The notes under the pieces: model-generated | What the model was told of the DNA's origin: nothing | The model's database searches: none | What the model saw: only the letters and a program-made list of their open reading frames with translations | Translations under genes and position numbers: made by a program | Part shown: positions 53,629-63,506 of the stretch, piece by piece | Layout of the letters: every line of letters begins with the position of its first letter | Position numbering within the stretch: the first letter of the stretch is position 1 | Source: an uncultured Megamonas sp. | Lineage (GTDB): Bacteria; Bacillota_C; Negativicutes; Selenomonadales; Selenomonadaceae | Direction: 5' to 3' | DNA: 63,506 nucleotides | Assembly: GCA_900556715.1 (NCBI GenBank) | Contig: USPM01000003.1 | Coordinates: forward strand, 1-63,506

Positions 53629-56139
53629 TTATTTATTTTTTCCACAACAGTTTTTATATTTTTTACCGCTACCACAAGGACAAGGATCATTTCTACCTAC
53701 ATTTGTACTTTTCGCCTGTGGAGATTTAGAAACACTTTCTCCATGATTTACAGTTGCATTTTTTAAGCGGTCTTCTGGTTGAGGTTGTTCGCGAACAACG
53801 TTTACACGATACATTAATTTAGCAATATCTTCTTGAATTTCATCGATCATTGCCTGGAACATATCATGACCTTCAATTTTATATTCAACTAATGGATTTC
53901 TTTGACCATATGCACGCAAGCTAATACCTTCACGAAGCATATCCATATGATCTAGATGTTCCATCCATTTGTTATCTACAACTTTGAGCATGATGATGCG
54001 TTCCAAATCACGCATTACTTCACTGCCAAATAATTTTTCACGATTATCGTAATTATCTTTAGCTATTTTATATAAAGTTTCTTTTAATTCATCACGGCTC
54101 ATAGCTTCTAATTGTTCTTTAACCAAAGTTCCTTTTGGTGCATAAATATCTTCTGCTTCTTTGATTAAACCATCTAAAGTCCATTCTTCTGGATAAAGTT
54201 TTTCATTAGCATATTTATCCATTTGAGTATCAATTATGCGTTTAACCATTTCCATGATATTTTCATAAAGATTTTCACCAAGTAAAATCTTACGACGTTG
54301 ATCATAAATAACTTCACGCTGTTGATTCATAACATCATCATATTCAATGACATGTTTACGAATATCAAAGTTACGTGCTTCAACTTTTTTCTGTGCCTGT
54401 TCAATAGAACGAGTAACTAATTTATGTTCAATTGGATCATCTTCACCCATACCAAGTTTTTCCATGATATTAGCGATATTATCAGAACCAAATAGACGCA
54501 TTAAATCATCTTCTAAAGATAAGAAGAAGCGAGAAGCCCCTGGATCACCTTGACGACCAGAACGACCGCGTAACTGATTATCAATGCGACGTGATTCATG
54601 ACGTTCTGTACCAATTACATAAAGACCGCCAACTTCTGCTACGCCTTCACCTAAGCTGATATCTGTACCACGACCAGCCATATTAGTAGCAATAGTTACA
54701 GCACCTTTTTGACCTGCATCTTTAATGATTTCAGCTTCCATTTCATGATATTTAGCATTCAATACTTTATGGTCTATACCTTGACGTTTTAACATAGCAC
54801 TTATTTCTTCTGATTGTACTATGGATGTTGTACCTACTAATACTGGCTGTCCTTTAGCATGACATTCTTTTATAGTATTAATTACCGCTTTCATTTTCGC
54901 CTTTTTAGTTTTATAAATAACATCAGGATAATCAATACGTTGAATAGGTTTATTTGTAGGCACTACAATTACAGGTAATTTATAAATCTTCAAGAATTCA
55001 TTTTCCTCTGTTTTAGCTGTACCAGTCATACCTGCTAATTTTTCATACATACGGAAATAATTCTGGAAAGTAATTGTCGCTAAAGTTTGAGACTCACGCT
55101 GAATTTTTACACCTTCTTTAGCTTCAATAGCTTGGTGTAAACCTTCAGAATAACGTCTACCAAACATCAAACGACCTGTAAATTCATCGACAATGACGAT
55201 TTCACCATCACGAACAACATAATCGCGATCGCGTTTCATCATTGCTTTTGCACGAAGAGCTTGCGTAAAGCAGTGAGACATTTCAATATTTGCACTATCG
55301 TATAAGTTTTTAATATTTAACGCTTTTTCTACTTTCGCTACAGCTGATTCGTTAGGAGAAACTGTTTTTTCTTTTTCATTTAAAACATAGTCTTCTCCTT
55401 CTTTTAAATTTGCTACAGCTTTTGCCATGATAGCATACATATCAGTGGATTTTGCACCAGGACCAGAAATAATAAGTGGTGTTCTAGCTTCATCGATTAA
55501 AATACTATCTACTTCATCGATGATAGCATAATTTAATTCACGTTGTACCATCTGCTCTTTAGATACAACCATATTATCTCTTAAATAGTCAAAACCAAAT
55601 TCATTATTTGTACCGAAAGTAATATCACAATTATAAGCAAATTTACGTGAAGGAAAATCCATATCATGAGTGATTAAACCAACTGTCAATCCTAAAGAAC
55701 GATATAATCTACCCATCCATTCACTATCACGTTTTGCCAAATAATCATTAACTGTAATCATATGCACGCCTTTACCAGTTAAAGCATTTAAATATACAGC
55801 TAATGTTGCTACTAATGTTTTACCTTCACCTGTACGCATTTCAGCGATTTTACCTTCATGTAGGCAAATACCACCGATCATCTGTACATCAAAATGACGC
55901 ATACCAAGTACACGTCTAGAAGCTTCACGAACAGTTGCAAAAGCTTCTGGTAAAATACTATCTAAAGATTCACCATTTGCTATACGGTCTTTAAAATCAC
56001 TTGTTTTTCCATATAATGAGCCATCGCTCAGCTGTTTCATTTGTGGTTCTAAGGCATTTATTTTTTCCACAATACCACGCATACGGCGAATTTCACTTTC
56101 ATTATTATCGCCTAAAAATCTTTTAATAAAGCCGAACAA
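53629..56139 (-). CDS. secA: Preprotein translocase ATPase SecA
   Basis: Motor ATPase of the Sec pathway, 836 residues. Walker [14 protein letters not shown] near 105, DEAD-like [15 protein letters not shown] near 207, [15 protein letters not shown] near 173, [15 protein letters not shown] near 490, and a C-terminal zinc tail [18 protein letters not shown]. The TTG at 56139 ([15 protein letters not shown]) is nine bases after AGGGG and matches family N-termini; the TTG at 56148 touches the ribosome site. It lies upstream of prfB on the same strand. Confidence 0.98.
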   Translation of the reverse strand: MFGFIKRFLGDNNESEIRRMRGIVEKINALEPQMKQLSDGSLYGKTSDFKDRIANGESLDSILPEAFATVREASRRVLGMRHFDVQMIGGICLHEGKIAEMRTGEGKTLVATLAVYLNALTGKGVHMITVNDYLAKRDSEWMGRLYRSLGLTVGLITHDMDFPSRKFAYNCDITFGTNNEFGFDYLRDNMVVSKEQMVQRELNYAIIDEVDSILIDEARTPLIISGPGAKSTDMYAIMAKAVANLKEGEDYVLNEKEKTVSPNESAVAKVEKALNIKNLYDSANIEMSHCFTQALRAKAMMKRDRDYVVRDGEIVIVDEFTGRLMFGRRYSEGLHQAIEAKEGVKIQRESQTLATITFQNYFRMYEKLAGMTGTAKTEENEFLKIYKLPVIVVPTNKPIQRIDYPDVIYKTKKAKMKAVINTIKECHAKGQPVLVGTTSIVQSEEISAMLKRQGIDHKVLNAKYHEMEAEIIKDAGQKGAVTIATNMAGRGTDISLGEGVAEVGGLYVIGTERHESRRIDNQLRGRSGRQGDPGASRFFLSLEDDLMRLFGSDNIANIMEKLGMGEDDPIEHKLVTRSIEQAQKKVEARNFDIRKHVIEYDDVMNQQREVIYDQRRKILLGENLYENIMEMVKRIIDTQMDKYANEKLYPEEWTLDGLIKEAEDIYAPKGTLVKEQLEAMSRDELKETLYKIAKDNYDNREKLFGSEVMRDLERIIMLKVVDNKWMEHLDHMDMLREGISLRAYGQRNPLVEYKIEGHDMFQAMIDEIQEDIAKLMYRVNVVREQPQPEDRLKNATVNHGESVSKSPQAKSTNVGRNDPCPCGSGKKYKNCCGKNK

Positions 56140-56368
56140 AAATCTCAACCCCTAACAAAAATCATAATTTGATGTAGTATAACTAAAACATCTAAAACTA
56201 ATTTTATTGTAAAAATTTCAGCTAATTTATTATCTATAAATTAAATATTATAGATGTAAAAATTATATACAAATAAAACTACATCAAATTTTATCAAACA
56301 ATGCTTAATAAGTCAAAGATAGTCATTATTTTATTTAATTTATCTGTTTATTTTATACAAAGTTATAC
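56140..56368. other. AT-rich intergenic region before secA
   Basis: About 230 bases between secA and the hpf terminator. Only AT-rich promoter-like sequence is seen; no RNA gene or coding frame recognised. Confidence 0.6.
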
Positions 56369-56406
56369 AAAAAAATCGAGCTAATTATTTTAGCCCGATT
56401 TTTTTA
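56369..56406 (-). terminator. Terminator of hpf
   Basis: On the minus strand AAAAATCGGGCTAA pairs with TTAGCTCGATTTTT (one G-U), with a U-run. Confidence 0.88.
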
Positions 56407-56431
56407 GTTTTCAATATTCACTTAAAACTTA

Positions 56432-56965
56432 TTATACACCAGATTCAATCAAACCATATTTACCATCTTTACGTTTGTAAACAACATTAACCTCTTCAGT
56501 TTTATCATCACGATATACGAAGAAATCATGATTTAACAAATTCATCTGCATGATAGCTTCTTGAACATCCATAGGTTTTACTACAAAACGTTTTGTTTTA
56601 ATAACAACAGCATCTTCTTCTTCAGCAGGTTTTGCAGGTGGAGTCATCATTTCTGTTCTAATACTACCTTCACGGAAACGTTTTTCTAATTTTGTTTTAT
56701 ATTTACGAATTTGACGTTCAATTTTTTCGATAACTAAATCAATAGATGTATACATATCCATTGTTGCTTCCTGTCCACGTAATAAAATTCCTTGAACAGG
56801 TACAGTAACTTCTACAATATGACGATCTTTTGATACTGTAAGAAGGACGGTAATTTCTCCAACATTATCGAAGTATTTTGTTACTTTTCCTACTTTCTTT
56901 TCTACATAATCGCGAAGTGCTGGAGTGACTTCAATGTTTTTGCCTCTAATAGTGAATGTTGCCAT
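56432..56965 (-). CDS. hpf: Ribosome hibernation promoting factor, long form
   Basis: Binds 30S and dimerises idle 70S ribosomes into 100S particles. 177 residues: N-terminal S30AE domain (TFTIRGKNIEVTPALRDYVE), a linker with the PAKPAEEEDAVV stretch near 112-125, and the C-terminal dimerisation domain (RFVVKPMDVQEAIMQMNLLN, HDFFVYRDDKTEEVNVVYKR). The ATG at 56965 is spaced about ten bases from AAGGGG; an ATG two codons earlier is closer than normal. Confidence 0.97.
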   Translation of the reverse strand: MATFTIRGKNIEVTPALRDYVEKKVGKVTKYFDNVGEITVLLTVSKDRHIVEVTVPVQGILLRGQEATMDMYTSIDLVIEKIERQIRKYKTKLEKRFREGSIRTEMMTPPAKPAEEEDAVVIKTKRFVVKPMDVQEAIMQMNLLNHDFFVYRDDKTEEVNVVYKRKDGKYGLIESGV

Positions 56966-57179
56966 ATGCATTCATCCCCTTTTCTGTATCTTTGATTATA
57001 TATATTCTACAACTAGTATTTTTATTCCTTCTATTTTTTATAAAAATTTTAAAAAAATTTTACAAATAATAAATTTCACTATTTATTTTACTTTTATCCG
57101 AAAATAAACACTATAAATTATTATTTTCAAATCATCAAAAAAGCTTTATAATATCGTATAGAATAGGAGAGATAAAAAT

Positions 57180-58052
57180 ATGTTAGATACTGATTTATGT
57201 TGGTGTGGCAGTAATAAAGCTTATAAAGATTGCCATAAACAATTTGATGAACATTTAAATTCTATTAAACTAAAAGCTTTTAGAGGACAAAAAAGACCTC
57301 CTCGCAGTGTTATAAAAAATGAAAAAGATATTGAAGGTATTCGCAAAAGCGGCGTCATAAATAATGGTGCTCTTGATTTAATAGCTTCCCAAATTTGTGC
57401 TGGTATGGATACAGAAACTATTAATTTATTAGCACATAATTATATCGTTGAACATGGCGGTATACCTGCATGTCTAAATTATGAAGGTTATCCAAAAAGT
57501 ATTTGTGTATCTATTAATGATGTCGTTTGTCATGGTATTCCTAGTCGTGACACAGTTTTAAAAGACGGTGATATCGTTAACGTAGATGTAACTACTATTC
57601 TCGATGGATATTATGCTGATGCTTCTCGTATGTTTATGATTGGCAATGTTTCTAACGAAGCCAAGAAATTAGTTGAAGTTACTAAAGAATGTATGGAAAT
57701 AGGTATCAATGCCATTAAACCATGGGGATTTGTTGGTGATATTGGAGCTGTCATCGAACATTATGCACATAAACATGGCTATTCTGTTGTTGAAGATTTA
57801 GGCGGTCATGGTGTTGGGAAAAAATTCCATGAAGAACCATTCGTAGCTCATTTCGGCAAAAAAAATACAGGTATGCTTCTCGTCCCTGGCATGGTTTTAA
57901 CTGTTGAGCCAATGATTAATATGGGTGCTCGCCACGTTGTTTTAGACCCTGTTGATGAATGGACTATTTATACAAAAGATGGTTCCTTATCTGCTCAATG
58001 GGAAAAAACTGTATTAATCACTGAAACTGGTACAGAAATTCTCGCTTATTAA
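57180..58052 (+). CDS. map: Methionine aminopeptidase type I with SEC-C zinc motif
   Basis: Removes N-terminal Met from new proteins. 290 residues. The N-terminal extension LCWCGSNKAYKDCHKQ (residues about 6-21) is a SEC-C-like zinc motif, seen in a subset of Firmicute enzymes and likely used for ribosome contact. Metal ligands of the catalytic part are visible in VNVDVTTILDGYYADASRMF, GGHGVGKKFHEEP, TVEPMI and WEKTVLITE. The start ATG has AGGAGAG upstream. Confidence 0.97.
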   Translation: MLDTDLCWCGSNKAYKDCHKQFDEHLNSIKLKAFRGQKRPPRSVIKNEKDIEGIRKSGVINNGALDLIASQICAGMDTETINLLAHNYIVEHGGIPACLNYEGYPKSICVSINDVVCHGIPSRDTVLKDGDIVNVDVTTILDGYYADASRMFMIGNVSNEAKKLVEVTKECMEIGINAIKPWGFVGDIGAVIEHYAHKHGYSVVEDLGGHGVGKKFHEEPFVAHFGKKNTGMLLVPGMVLTVEPMINMGARHVVLDPVDEWTIYTKDGSLSAQWEKTVLITETGTEILAY

Positions 58053-58070
58053 TATTTAAATCATTAAATT

Positions 58071-58106
58071 AAAAATGCTTCCTGCCAAAATACAGGAAGC
58101 ATTTTG
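58071..58106 (+). terminator. Terminator after map
   Basis: AAAATGCTTCCTG pairs with CAGGAAGCATTTT around eight bases; the T-run is short. Confidence 0.8.
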
Positions 58107-58158
58107 TAATATTACCTTGTCTTTAATTATTTTTATAAAAATATAAAGGGGTTTTGCA

Positions 58159-58860
58159 ATGGCCAATAAACCAATTATTAGCATGAAAAAAGTATTTAAG
58201 AAATACGAAAATAATGCTCTAGCTTTAAACAATATAAATGTAAATATTCACAAAGGCGAATTTGTTTTCATCGTTGGGCCAAGTGGTGCGGGAAAGTCCA
58301 CATTTATGCGAATGCTTCTCCATGAAACACTTCCCACTTCTGGCACAGTTATCATCAACGGGTATAATATCACTAAGATGAAACGACAAGATATTCCATA
58401 TTTACGTCGTAGCCTGGGTATCGTTTTCCAAGACTATCGTCTCTTACCGGATAAAACAGTATATGAAAATATCGCATTTGCCATGAGAGTTATTGAAGCT
58501 CCACGTCGTTTAATTCAACATAGTGTAAATAGCGTTTTAAACGTAGTGGGATTGAGTGATAAATATAATTGTTTTCCACATCAATTATCAGGTGGAGAAC
58601 AACAACGTGTAGCCATCGCTCGTGCAATCGTCAATCGACCAGCTATCGTTATTGCCGATGAACCTACAGGAAACTTAGATCCTGAAACCACCTGGGGTAT
58701 CATGGAAATATTTTATCGCATCAACAAAGCTGGTACTACAATCGTCATGGCCACTCATAATAAAGAAATTGTAGATACTATGCAACGCCGTGTATTGACT
58801 ATTGAAAACGGCCAAATCATCCGAGATGTCGCTCAAGGAGGATACAGTGATGAAAATTAG
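58159..58860 (+). CDS. ftsE: Cell division ATP-binding protein FtsE
   Basis: Cytoplasmic ATPase of the FtsEX complex, which activates peptidoglycan hydrolases at the septum or side wall. 233 residues: Walker [14 protein letters not shown] near 40, [20 protein letters not shown] near 140, Walker [16 protein letters not shown] near 160. The start follows AAAGGGG. It overlaps ftsX by 11 bases and is followed by an M23 peptidase gene, a likely effector. Confidence 0.98.
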   Translation: MANKPIISMKKVFKKYENNALALNNINVNIHKGEFVFIVGPSGAGKSTFMRMLLHETLPTSGTVIINGYNITKMKRQDIPYLRRSLGIVFQDYRLLPDKTVYENIAFAMRVIEAPRRLIQHSVNSVLNVVGLSDKYNCFPHQLSGGEQQRVAIARAIVNRPAIVIADEPTGNLDPETTWGIMEIFYRINKAGTTIVMATHNKEIVDTMQRRVLTIENGQIIRDVAQGGYSDEN

Positions 58861-59737
58861 TACTAGTGAATATTTTATCAAAGAAGTATATACCTCTTTA
58901 AAACGCAATCACTGGATGACTTTAGCTTCTATCTTTACAGTTGTATTATCTTTATTTATCTTAGGCTTTTTCTCTATTGTCATTTTAAATTTAAACAAAA
59001 TGGCAGATACGCTCGAATCTCAAGTACAAATAAGCGTTTATCTAAAAGATGATTTATCCCAAGATGAGATTGATGACACAAAAAATAAATTAAACAGCAT
59101 TGAAGGTATTCAAAATATAAAATTTATCACTAGAGATGAAGCTATGAAAAATTTCAAAGAACGTTTAGGAGATCAAAAATTTTTACTAGACGCTCTAGAT
59201 GATACAAATCCTCTACCAAATTCATTTTCGATAACTGTCACTTCACCAGAGCAAGTAAAAACCATAGCGGATACAGCTTCTGCTCTTGACAGTGTAGAGT
59301 CTGCTTCTTATAGTCAAGATATCATCAACCATCTATTTAATTTAACGCATCTGATCCGTTTAATCGGTGTAGCTTTAATAATTTTATTAACAGGTGCCGC
59401 TATTTTTATCATCTCAAATACAATACGCCTCACTGTATTTGCCCGCAGAAAAGAAATTGCTATTATGAAATACGTTGGTGCTACTGATTGGTTTATTCGT
59501 TGGCCATTTCTTTTGGAAGGTATTTTTCTAGGTTTTATAGGAGGCAGTCTAGCTACCATCTTTTTATATATCATTTATGAGCAGATAACACAGGAAATCT
59601 ATGACGCCATGGCGTTTTTCCCATTGATTCCTCAACACCCTTTCATTGATTACATTGGTCTTGCTGTTTTAATTGCTGGCATTATCATTGGTGCTTTAGG
59701 TAGTACTATTTCACTTAAGAAATTTCTAAAAGTCTAA
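58850..59737 (+). CDS. ftsX: Cell division permease FtsX
   Basis: Four-span inner-membrane partner of FtsE, 295 residues. TM1 lies at about 25-47, an extracytoplasmic domain of about 120 residues follows, then three C-terminal spans with FARRKEIAIMKYVGATDWFI near 200. The ATG at 58850 is eight bases after GGAGG; an in-frame ATG at 58802 lies inside ftsE without a ribosome site. Confidence 0.97.
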   Translation: MKISTSEYFIKEVYTSLKRNHWMTLASIFTVVLSLFILGFFSIVILNLNKMADTLESQVQISVYLKDDLSQDEIDDTKNKLNSIEGIQNIKFITRDEAMKNFKERLGDQKFLLDALDDTNPLPNSFSITVTSPEQVKTIADTASALDSVESASYSQDIINHLFNLTHLIRLIGVALIILLTGAAIFIISNTIRLTVFARRKEIAIMKYVGATDWFIRWPFLLEGIFLGFIGGSLATIFLYIIYEQITQEIYDAMAFFPLIPQHPFIDYIGLAVLIAGIIIGALGSTISLKKFLKV

Positions 59738-59750
59738 GGAGCATATCTTA

Positions 59751-60854
59751 ATGAAAAATTTTCTTATTTTATCTTTATTATTATGCTTTTTTATCACTAA
59801 CACACCGATTGCACTTGCTGAAAGTCTTTCGGAAAAGCAAGAACGCATTGAACAACAAGCAGAAAATGAAAAAAATAAAATTCAAGAAGCTAATGACAAA
59901 TTAAATGAAGTTTCTGAGAAAATGCGTACATTGCAAACGGAATTAGATGAAGCCAATACTGCTTATAATGAAATAAAAACCAAATTAGATACCGCCAATG
60001 AACAGATTGCTCAAAAAGAACAACAATTAAGTGATACAGAACAATCATTAAAGAAAAACCAACAATATCTACAAAAACGCGTTCGTGATATTTATATTCA
60101 CGGACAAATTTCCTATTTAGATATTTTATTTGGTGCAAAAGACTTTTCAGATTTTCTAACTAGAATGGATATAATCAAACGCATCTTGCGTTATGACTAC
60201 GATTTAATCACTCAAATCCATCAAGAACGCGATACTATCATCAAAACAAAAGCCGAATTAGAAAAAGAAAAATCTGCTACAGAAAAATTATATTATGAAG
60301 CAAAAACCAAAAAATATGCTCTGGACAATAAAAAATCTGCTTTAAATAGAATGATGGATAGAATTAAATACGATAAAGAAACATCAGAAAAAGCTTATCA
60401 AGAATTAGTCAATGCCTCTAAACAAATCTCTATGATGATTCAAAACCGCGGAGCATCTGCCTATGTAGGCACAGGGCAAATGATCTGGCCATTAAATGGG
60501 CCAGTCACTTCTGAATTTGGCTGGCGAACTCATCCAATTTATGGTAATGCTCGCTATCACAGCGGTATTGATATTGGTGGAGACTATGGCATGAATATCT
60601 ACGCTGCTGACTCTGGCACTGTAACATATTCTGGTTGGATAAGTGGTTATGGTAATACGATTATCATTGATCATGGAAATGGTATTTCTACTCTTTATGG
60701 ACACAATCAATCTCTTGTTGCTAGCGTTGGACAAAATATTTCCCAAGGTGATATCATAGCTCATTGTGGTTCTACAGGGAACTCCACAGGGCCTCATTGT
60801 CATTTTGAAGTTCGTATCAATGGTGAGCCAACTAGTCCATATAATTATTTATAA
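59751..60854 (+). CDS. EnvC-like M23 murein hydrolase with coiled coil
   Basis: Secreted or membrane-attached cell-wall hydrolase, 367 residues. Signal peptide KNFLILSLLLCFFITNTPIA, long coiled coil (about 25-225), then a LytM/M23 domain from about 245. Zinc ligands are present: H and D in RYHSGIDIGGDYG and HxH in GPHCHFEV, so the domain looks catalytically competent, unlike the degenerate EnvC of E. coli. It lies 13 bases after ftsX, fitting an FtsEX-controlled peptidoglycan hydrolase. Confidence 0.95.
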   Translation: MKNFLILSLLLCFFITNTPIALAESLSEKQERIEQQAENEKNKIQEANDKLNEVSEKMRTLQTELDEANTAYNEIKTKLDTANEQIAQKEQQLSDTEQSLKKNQQYLQKRVRDIYIHGQISYLDILFGAKDFSDFLTRMDIIKRILRYDYDLITQIHQERDTIIKTKAELEKEKSATEKLYYEAKTKKYALDNKKSALNRMMDRIKYDKETSEKAYQELVNASKQISMMIQNRGASAYVGTGQMIWPLNGPVTSEFGWRTHPIYGNARYHSGIDIGGDYGMNIYAADSGTVTYSGWISGYGNTIIIDHGNGISTLYGHNQSLVASVGQNISQGDIIAHCGSTGNSTGPHCHFEVRINGEPTSPYNYL

Positions 60855-60872
60855 TATAAGTGGTGATATTTT

Positions 60873-62027
60873 ATGAACAAAATTTTAAAAACTATAATTG
60901 CCGTATTACTCATAGCAATTATCTCTTCACTTTCTACTCTAGGGCTCATTTACTATGCCCTCGGTTTTAATGAAAAAGGATTTACTAATTTAATGCGTTT
61001 CATTACAGCTTATCGCTTTATCGAAACAAAATATGTCAATGACACTGATGATGTCAATCTTATTGATGGAGCAATTGATGGTATGGTAAAATCATTGAAC
61101 GATCCTCATTCTAATTATCTATCACCTAAAATGTATAAAACCTTAATGGAACAAACAGAAGGTTCTTTCGCTGGCATCGGTGTTGTCATGGGTATGGATA
61201 ATGAACAAAAAATTCATATAGTAGGTATTATGGAAGATTCTCCTGGACAAAAAGCAGGGCTTCAAGAAGGTGACGAAATCTTGGCTGTTGATGGTGTATC
61301 TGTAAAAGAAATGGCCTTTGATGAAGTCGCAGCTCATGTTCGTGGCGAAGTTGGTACAAATGTAGTCTTAACCATTATGCGAAATAATACTAATCAAGAT
61401 GTCACAATAACTCGTGATAATATAAAATTAAAAACCGTCGGGCATAAAATGCTAGATAACAATATTGGCTATATTCAAATAGTATCTTTTTCTGAAGATA
61501 CAGCCAATGAATTTAATGATGCTTATAATGATTTAAAAAATCAAGGTATGAAAGCACTTGTATTAGATTTACGCAATAATCCAGGTGGACTTTTGACAAC
61601 TTGTGTTGAAATTGCTCAAAAACTCGTACCTAAAGGAGAAATCGTTTCTATTGTCGATAAACAAGGAAATAAAGAAACATATACTTCATCTTTAGAAGCT
61701 CCTGAATATCCTCTTGTTGTATTGATCAATAAAAACAGTGCTAGTGCTTCTGAAATTTTATCTGGTGCTATTCAAGATACAAAAGCAGGTACAATAATCG
61801 GCAATACCTCTTATGGCAAAGGCTCTGTCCAAACAATATTGCCAATGTTTGAAGATGATGCTGTAAAATTAACTATTGCTAAGTACTATACACCAAGTGG
61901 ACGTTCTATTGATGGTATAGGTATTACACCTGATATTGAAATAAATTTAGATGAAAATGCTACTACAGATACTCAATTAAATAAAGCTATCGAAATTTTA
62001 TCCTCACAATTAAATGATGCTCAATAA
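60873..62027 (+). CDS. S41 family C-terminal processing peptidase
   Basis: Exported serine protease, 384 residues. Signal anchor KTIIAVLLIAIISSLSTLGL, PDZ domain (about 95-170, GIGVVMGMDNEQKIHIVGIM), then a tail-specific protease core with VLDLRNNPGGLLTT, catalytic Ser in NKNSASASEILSGAI and Lys in TSYGKGSVQT. It is the last gene of the ftsEX-M23 unit, 18 bases downstream, and may process envelope proteins. Confidence 0.96.
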   Translation: MNKILKTIIAVLLIAIISSLSTLGLIYYALGFNEKGFTNLMRFITAYRFIETKYVNDTDDVNLIDGAIDGMVKSLNDPHSNYLSPKMYKTLMEQTEGSFAGIGVVMGMDNEQKIHIVGIMEDSPGQKAGLQEGDEILAVDGVSVKEMAFDEVAAHVRGEVGTNVVLTIMRNNTNQDVTITRDNIKLKTVGHKMLDNNIGYIQIVSFSEDTANEFNDAYNDLKNQGMKALVLDLRNNPGGLLTTCVEIAQKLVPKGEIVSIVDKQGNKETYTSSLEAPEYPLVVLINKNSASASEILSGAIQDTKAGTIIGNTSYGKGSVQTILPMFEDDAVKLTIAKYYTPSGRSIDGIGITPDIEINLDENATTDTQLNKAIEILSSQLNDAQ

Positions 62028-62040
62028 TAATTAATAAATT

Positions 62041-62080
62041 TAGACTATCACTAAAAAATATTATTAGTGATAGTCTTTTA
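62041..62080 (+). terminator. Terminator of the ftsEX-ctp unit
   Basis: AGACTATCACTAA pairs with TTAGTGATAGTCT, then a T-run. Confidence 0.88.
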
Positions 62081-62173
62081 TTTTTTCTAAATTTATAAAA
62101 GGATTTTAAAAATTTTCAGAGAATATATTAAATATAGATTTTTTTAGATTTTACACCCAGGAGGGATTTTAAT

Positions 62174-63506
62174 ATGACAGAATTTAATAGTACACAATTA
62201 AGAAATTTAGCATTAGTAGGACATGGAAAATCTGGTAAAACATCAATAGCCGAAAACTGCCTTTTCAAATGTGGTGCTACTAATCGCGTAGGCAAAACAG
62301 ATGACGGCACTTCGATACTTGATTATGAACCAGAAGAAGTAAAACGCAAAATGACTATTGATTCTAGTCTAGCTTCTTGTGAATGGCAAGGTTATAAAAT
62401 TAATTTTATAGATACTCCAGGGTATCCTGATTTTACAGGAGAAGTAAAATCTGCACTTACTGCTTGTGAATCAGCAATCGTTGTAGTTTCTGCTACATCT
62501 GGTATCGAAGTTGAAACAGATAGAGCATGGAAATATGCTGAAGAATTATCTTTACCACGTGCAATTTTCATCAATAAAATGGACCGTGAACATGCTGATT
62601 TTTATAAAGTAGTTGAAGAATTACGTGCTCATTTTGGCAAAGGCGTCGTTCCTATTCAAATTCCTATTGGTAGCGAAGCAAGCTTCCAAGGTGTAGCTGA
62701 CCTTATAACTATGAACACAAAAGTCTTAATCAAAAATAAAGATTTAATCTATGAAATTCCTGAATATATGAAAGATGAAGTAGATAATGCTCGTCATATG
62801 CTCATGGAAACTTGTGCTGAATTCAATGACGAATTATTAGAAAAATATCTCGAAGGTGAAGAAATTACTGAAACAGAAGTAGCTGCTGCTCTCATTGAAG
62901 GTATCGTAAATGCTAGAATTTTCCCTGTACTTTGCGGTAGTGCTACTAAAGGTATCGGTTTTAGACAATTAATGAATAGTATCATTGAATATATGCCAAC
63001 TCCTTATTTCCGTGCTTCCATGGGTATCAATCCCAAAAATAACGAACTCATCGAACGCCGTACTGAAGATGGTTTCTCTGGATATGTATTTAAAACAGTT
63101 GTTGACCAATTCATCGGCAGAGTTAGTTACTTAAAGATTTTATCCGGTACATTAACTGAAAATAGTTCTGTATACAACAGTGTCAGTGAAAAAACAGAAC
63201 GTATTAGTACTTTATATAGTGCATGCGGTAAAAATCAACACGCTCAAAAAATCGCTCATGCTGGCGATATCGTAATCATCACTAAACTTCAATCAACCAA
63301 AACAGGTGATACTTTATGTAATGAAGAAGAACCTATCAAATATGAACCTGTCACTCACCCAGATTCTATGTTCACAATGGCAATCAAAGCAGATAAAAAA
63401 GCCGATGAAGATAAAATAGGCAATGCTTTAACACGTCTAGTCGATGAAGATCCTACTTTAACAATCTATAAAAATACAGAAACTGGCGATTTAACTATCA
63501 GTGGTG
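62174..63506 (+). CDS. Elongation factor G-like GTPase (FusA2 type), 3' truncated by window
   Basis: The N-terminal 444 codons are present and the frame is open at the window edge. G1 is GHGKSGKTSIAE (residues about 16-27), G3 DTPGYPDF near 80, G4 NKMD near 135, with domain II following (GFSGYVFKTVVDQFIGRVSY). The usual switch I sequence RGITI is replaced by KRKMTIDSS, and the G1 loop differs from canonical EF-G, so this is the divergent EF-G2-like paralogue rather than the main translocase. The start ATG follows AGGAGGG. Cellular role of this paralogue is not settled. Confidence 0.9.
   Translation, partial: MTEFNSTQLRNLALVGHGKSGKTSIAENCLFKCGATNRVGKTDDGTSILDYEPEEVKRKMTIDSSLASCEWQGYKINFIDTPGYPDFTGEVKSALTACESAIVVVSATSGIEVETDRAWKYAEELSLPRAIFINKMDREHADFYKVVEELRAHFGKGVVPIQIPIGSEASFQGVADLITMNTKVLIKNKDLIYEIPEYMKDEVDNARHMLMETCAEFNDELLEKYLEGEEITETEVAAALIEGIVNARIFPVLCGSATKGIGFRQLMNSIIEYMPTPYFRASMGINPKNNELIERRTEDGFSGYVFKTVVDQFIGRVSYLKILSGTLTENSSVYNSVSEKTERISTLYSACGKNQHAQKIAHAGDIVIITKLQSTKTGDTLCNEEEPIKYEPVTHPDSMFTMAIKADKKADEDKIGNALTRLVDEDPTLTIYKNTETGDLTISG

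Overview
The window looks like a chromosomal segment of a low-GC, strictly anaerobic Firmicute. The best guess is the Negativicutes (Selenomonadales, Megamonas-like). The Firmicute signals are a T-box leader, a ydaO-type c-di-AMP riboswitch, HrcA/CIRCE control, YlxM and YlqD, a CsaB/DUF5693 pair and frequent TTG starts. The anaerobe signals are pyruvate:ferredoxin oxidoreductase and a hybrid-cluster protein. The class-level call is an inference from gene content; the genus is only a guess.

Layout. 1-3.5 kb: end of a YeiH-type exporter, hcp, a flavodoxin and an unknown gene. 3.7-8.5 kb: a duplicated module (cytidylate-kinase-like protein plus GPH symporter, twice), each copy behind a cre-like operator. 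9-11.4 kb: an SsuABC/NMT1-type ABC importer. 11.6-15.1 kb: nifJ. 15.3-21.4 kb: aldo/keto reductase with divergent MerR regulator, two radical SAM proteins, an ACT-domain protein and a DUF711 protein. 21.5-28.8 kb: tRNA-Arg, a LarC lacking its C-terminal half, hemerythrin, HAD phosphatase, MFS transporter, a small secreted protein with no canonical start codon, an SHMT-like protein that has lost the PLP lysine, and an SLC13 permease. 29.0-31.0 kb: tRNA-Lys and a CRISPR array of 25 repeats without cas genes in view. 31.0-35.1 kb: the ylxM-ffh-rpsP-khpA-ylqD-rimM-trmD cluster. 35.2-39.8 kb: a Na+/solute symporter under a T-box with a tyrosine (UAC) specifier, uvrC and ydcF. 40-43.4 kb: a MarR regulator, an ANTAR regulator/histidine kinase pair, and an NlpC/P60 hydrolase under a c-di-AMP riboswitch. 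43.6-48.5 kb: CIRCE-hrcA-grpE-dnaK-dnaJ. 48.5-57 kb: csaB, DUF5693, DUF2993, prfB (programmed +1 frameshift), secA, hpf. 57-63.5 kb: map, ftsE-ftsX, an EnvC-like M23 peptidase, an S41 protease, and the start of an EF-G-like GTPase.

Working together. Three separate genes (hcp, flavodoxin, hemerythrin) share a TGTTG-N6-CAACA dyad centred 28.5-29.5 bp upstream of a TATAAT box. That is the geometry of a class II CRP/FNR-family activator, so they probably form one nitrosative-stress regulon. Cell-envelope functions (CsaB, SecA, FtsEX with its M23 hydrolase, NlpC/P60) and proteostasis functions (HrcA regulon, Hpf, Map) fill most of the right half. No complete transposon, prophage or other integrated element was seen.
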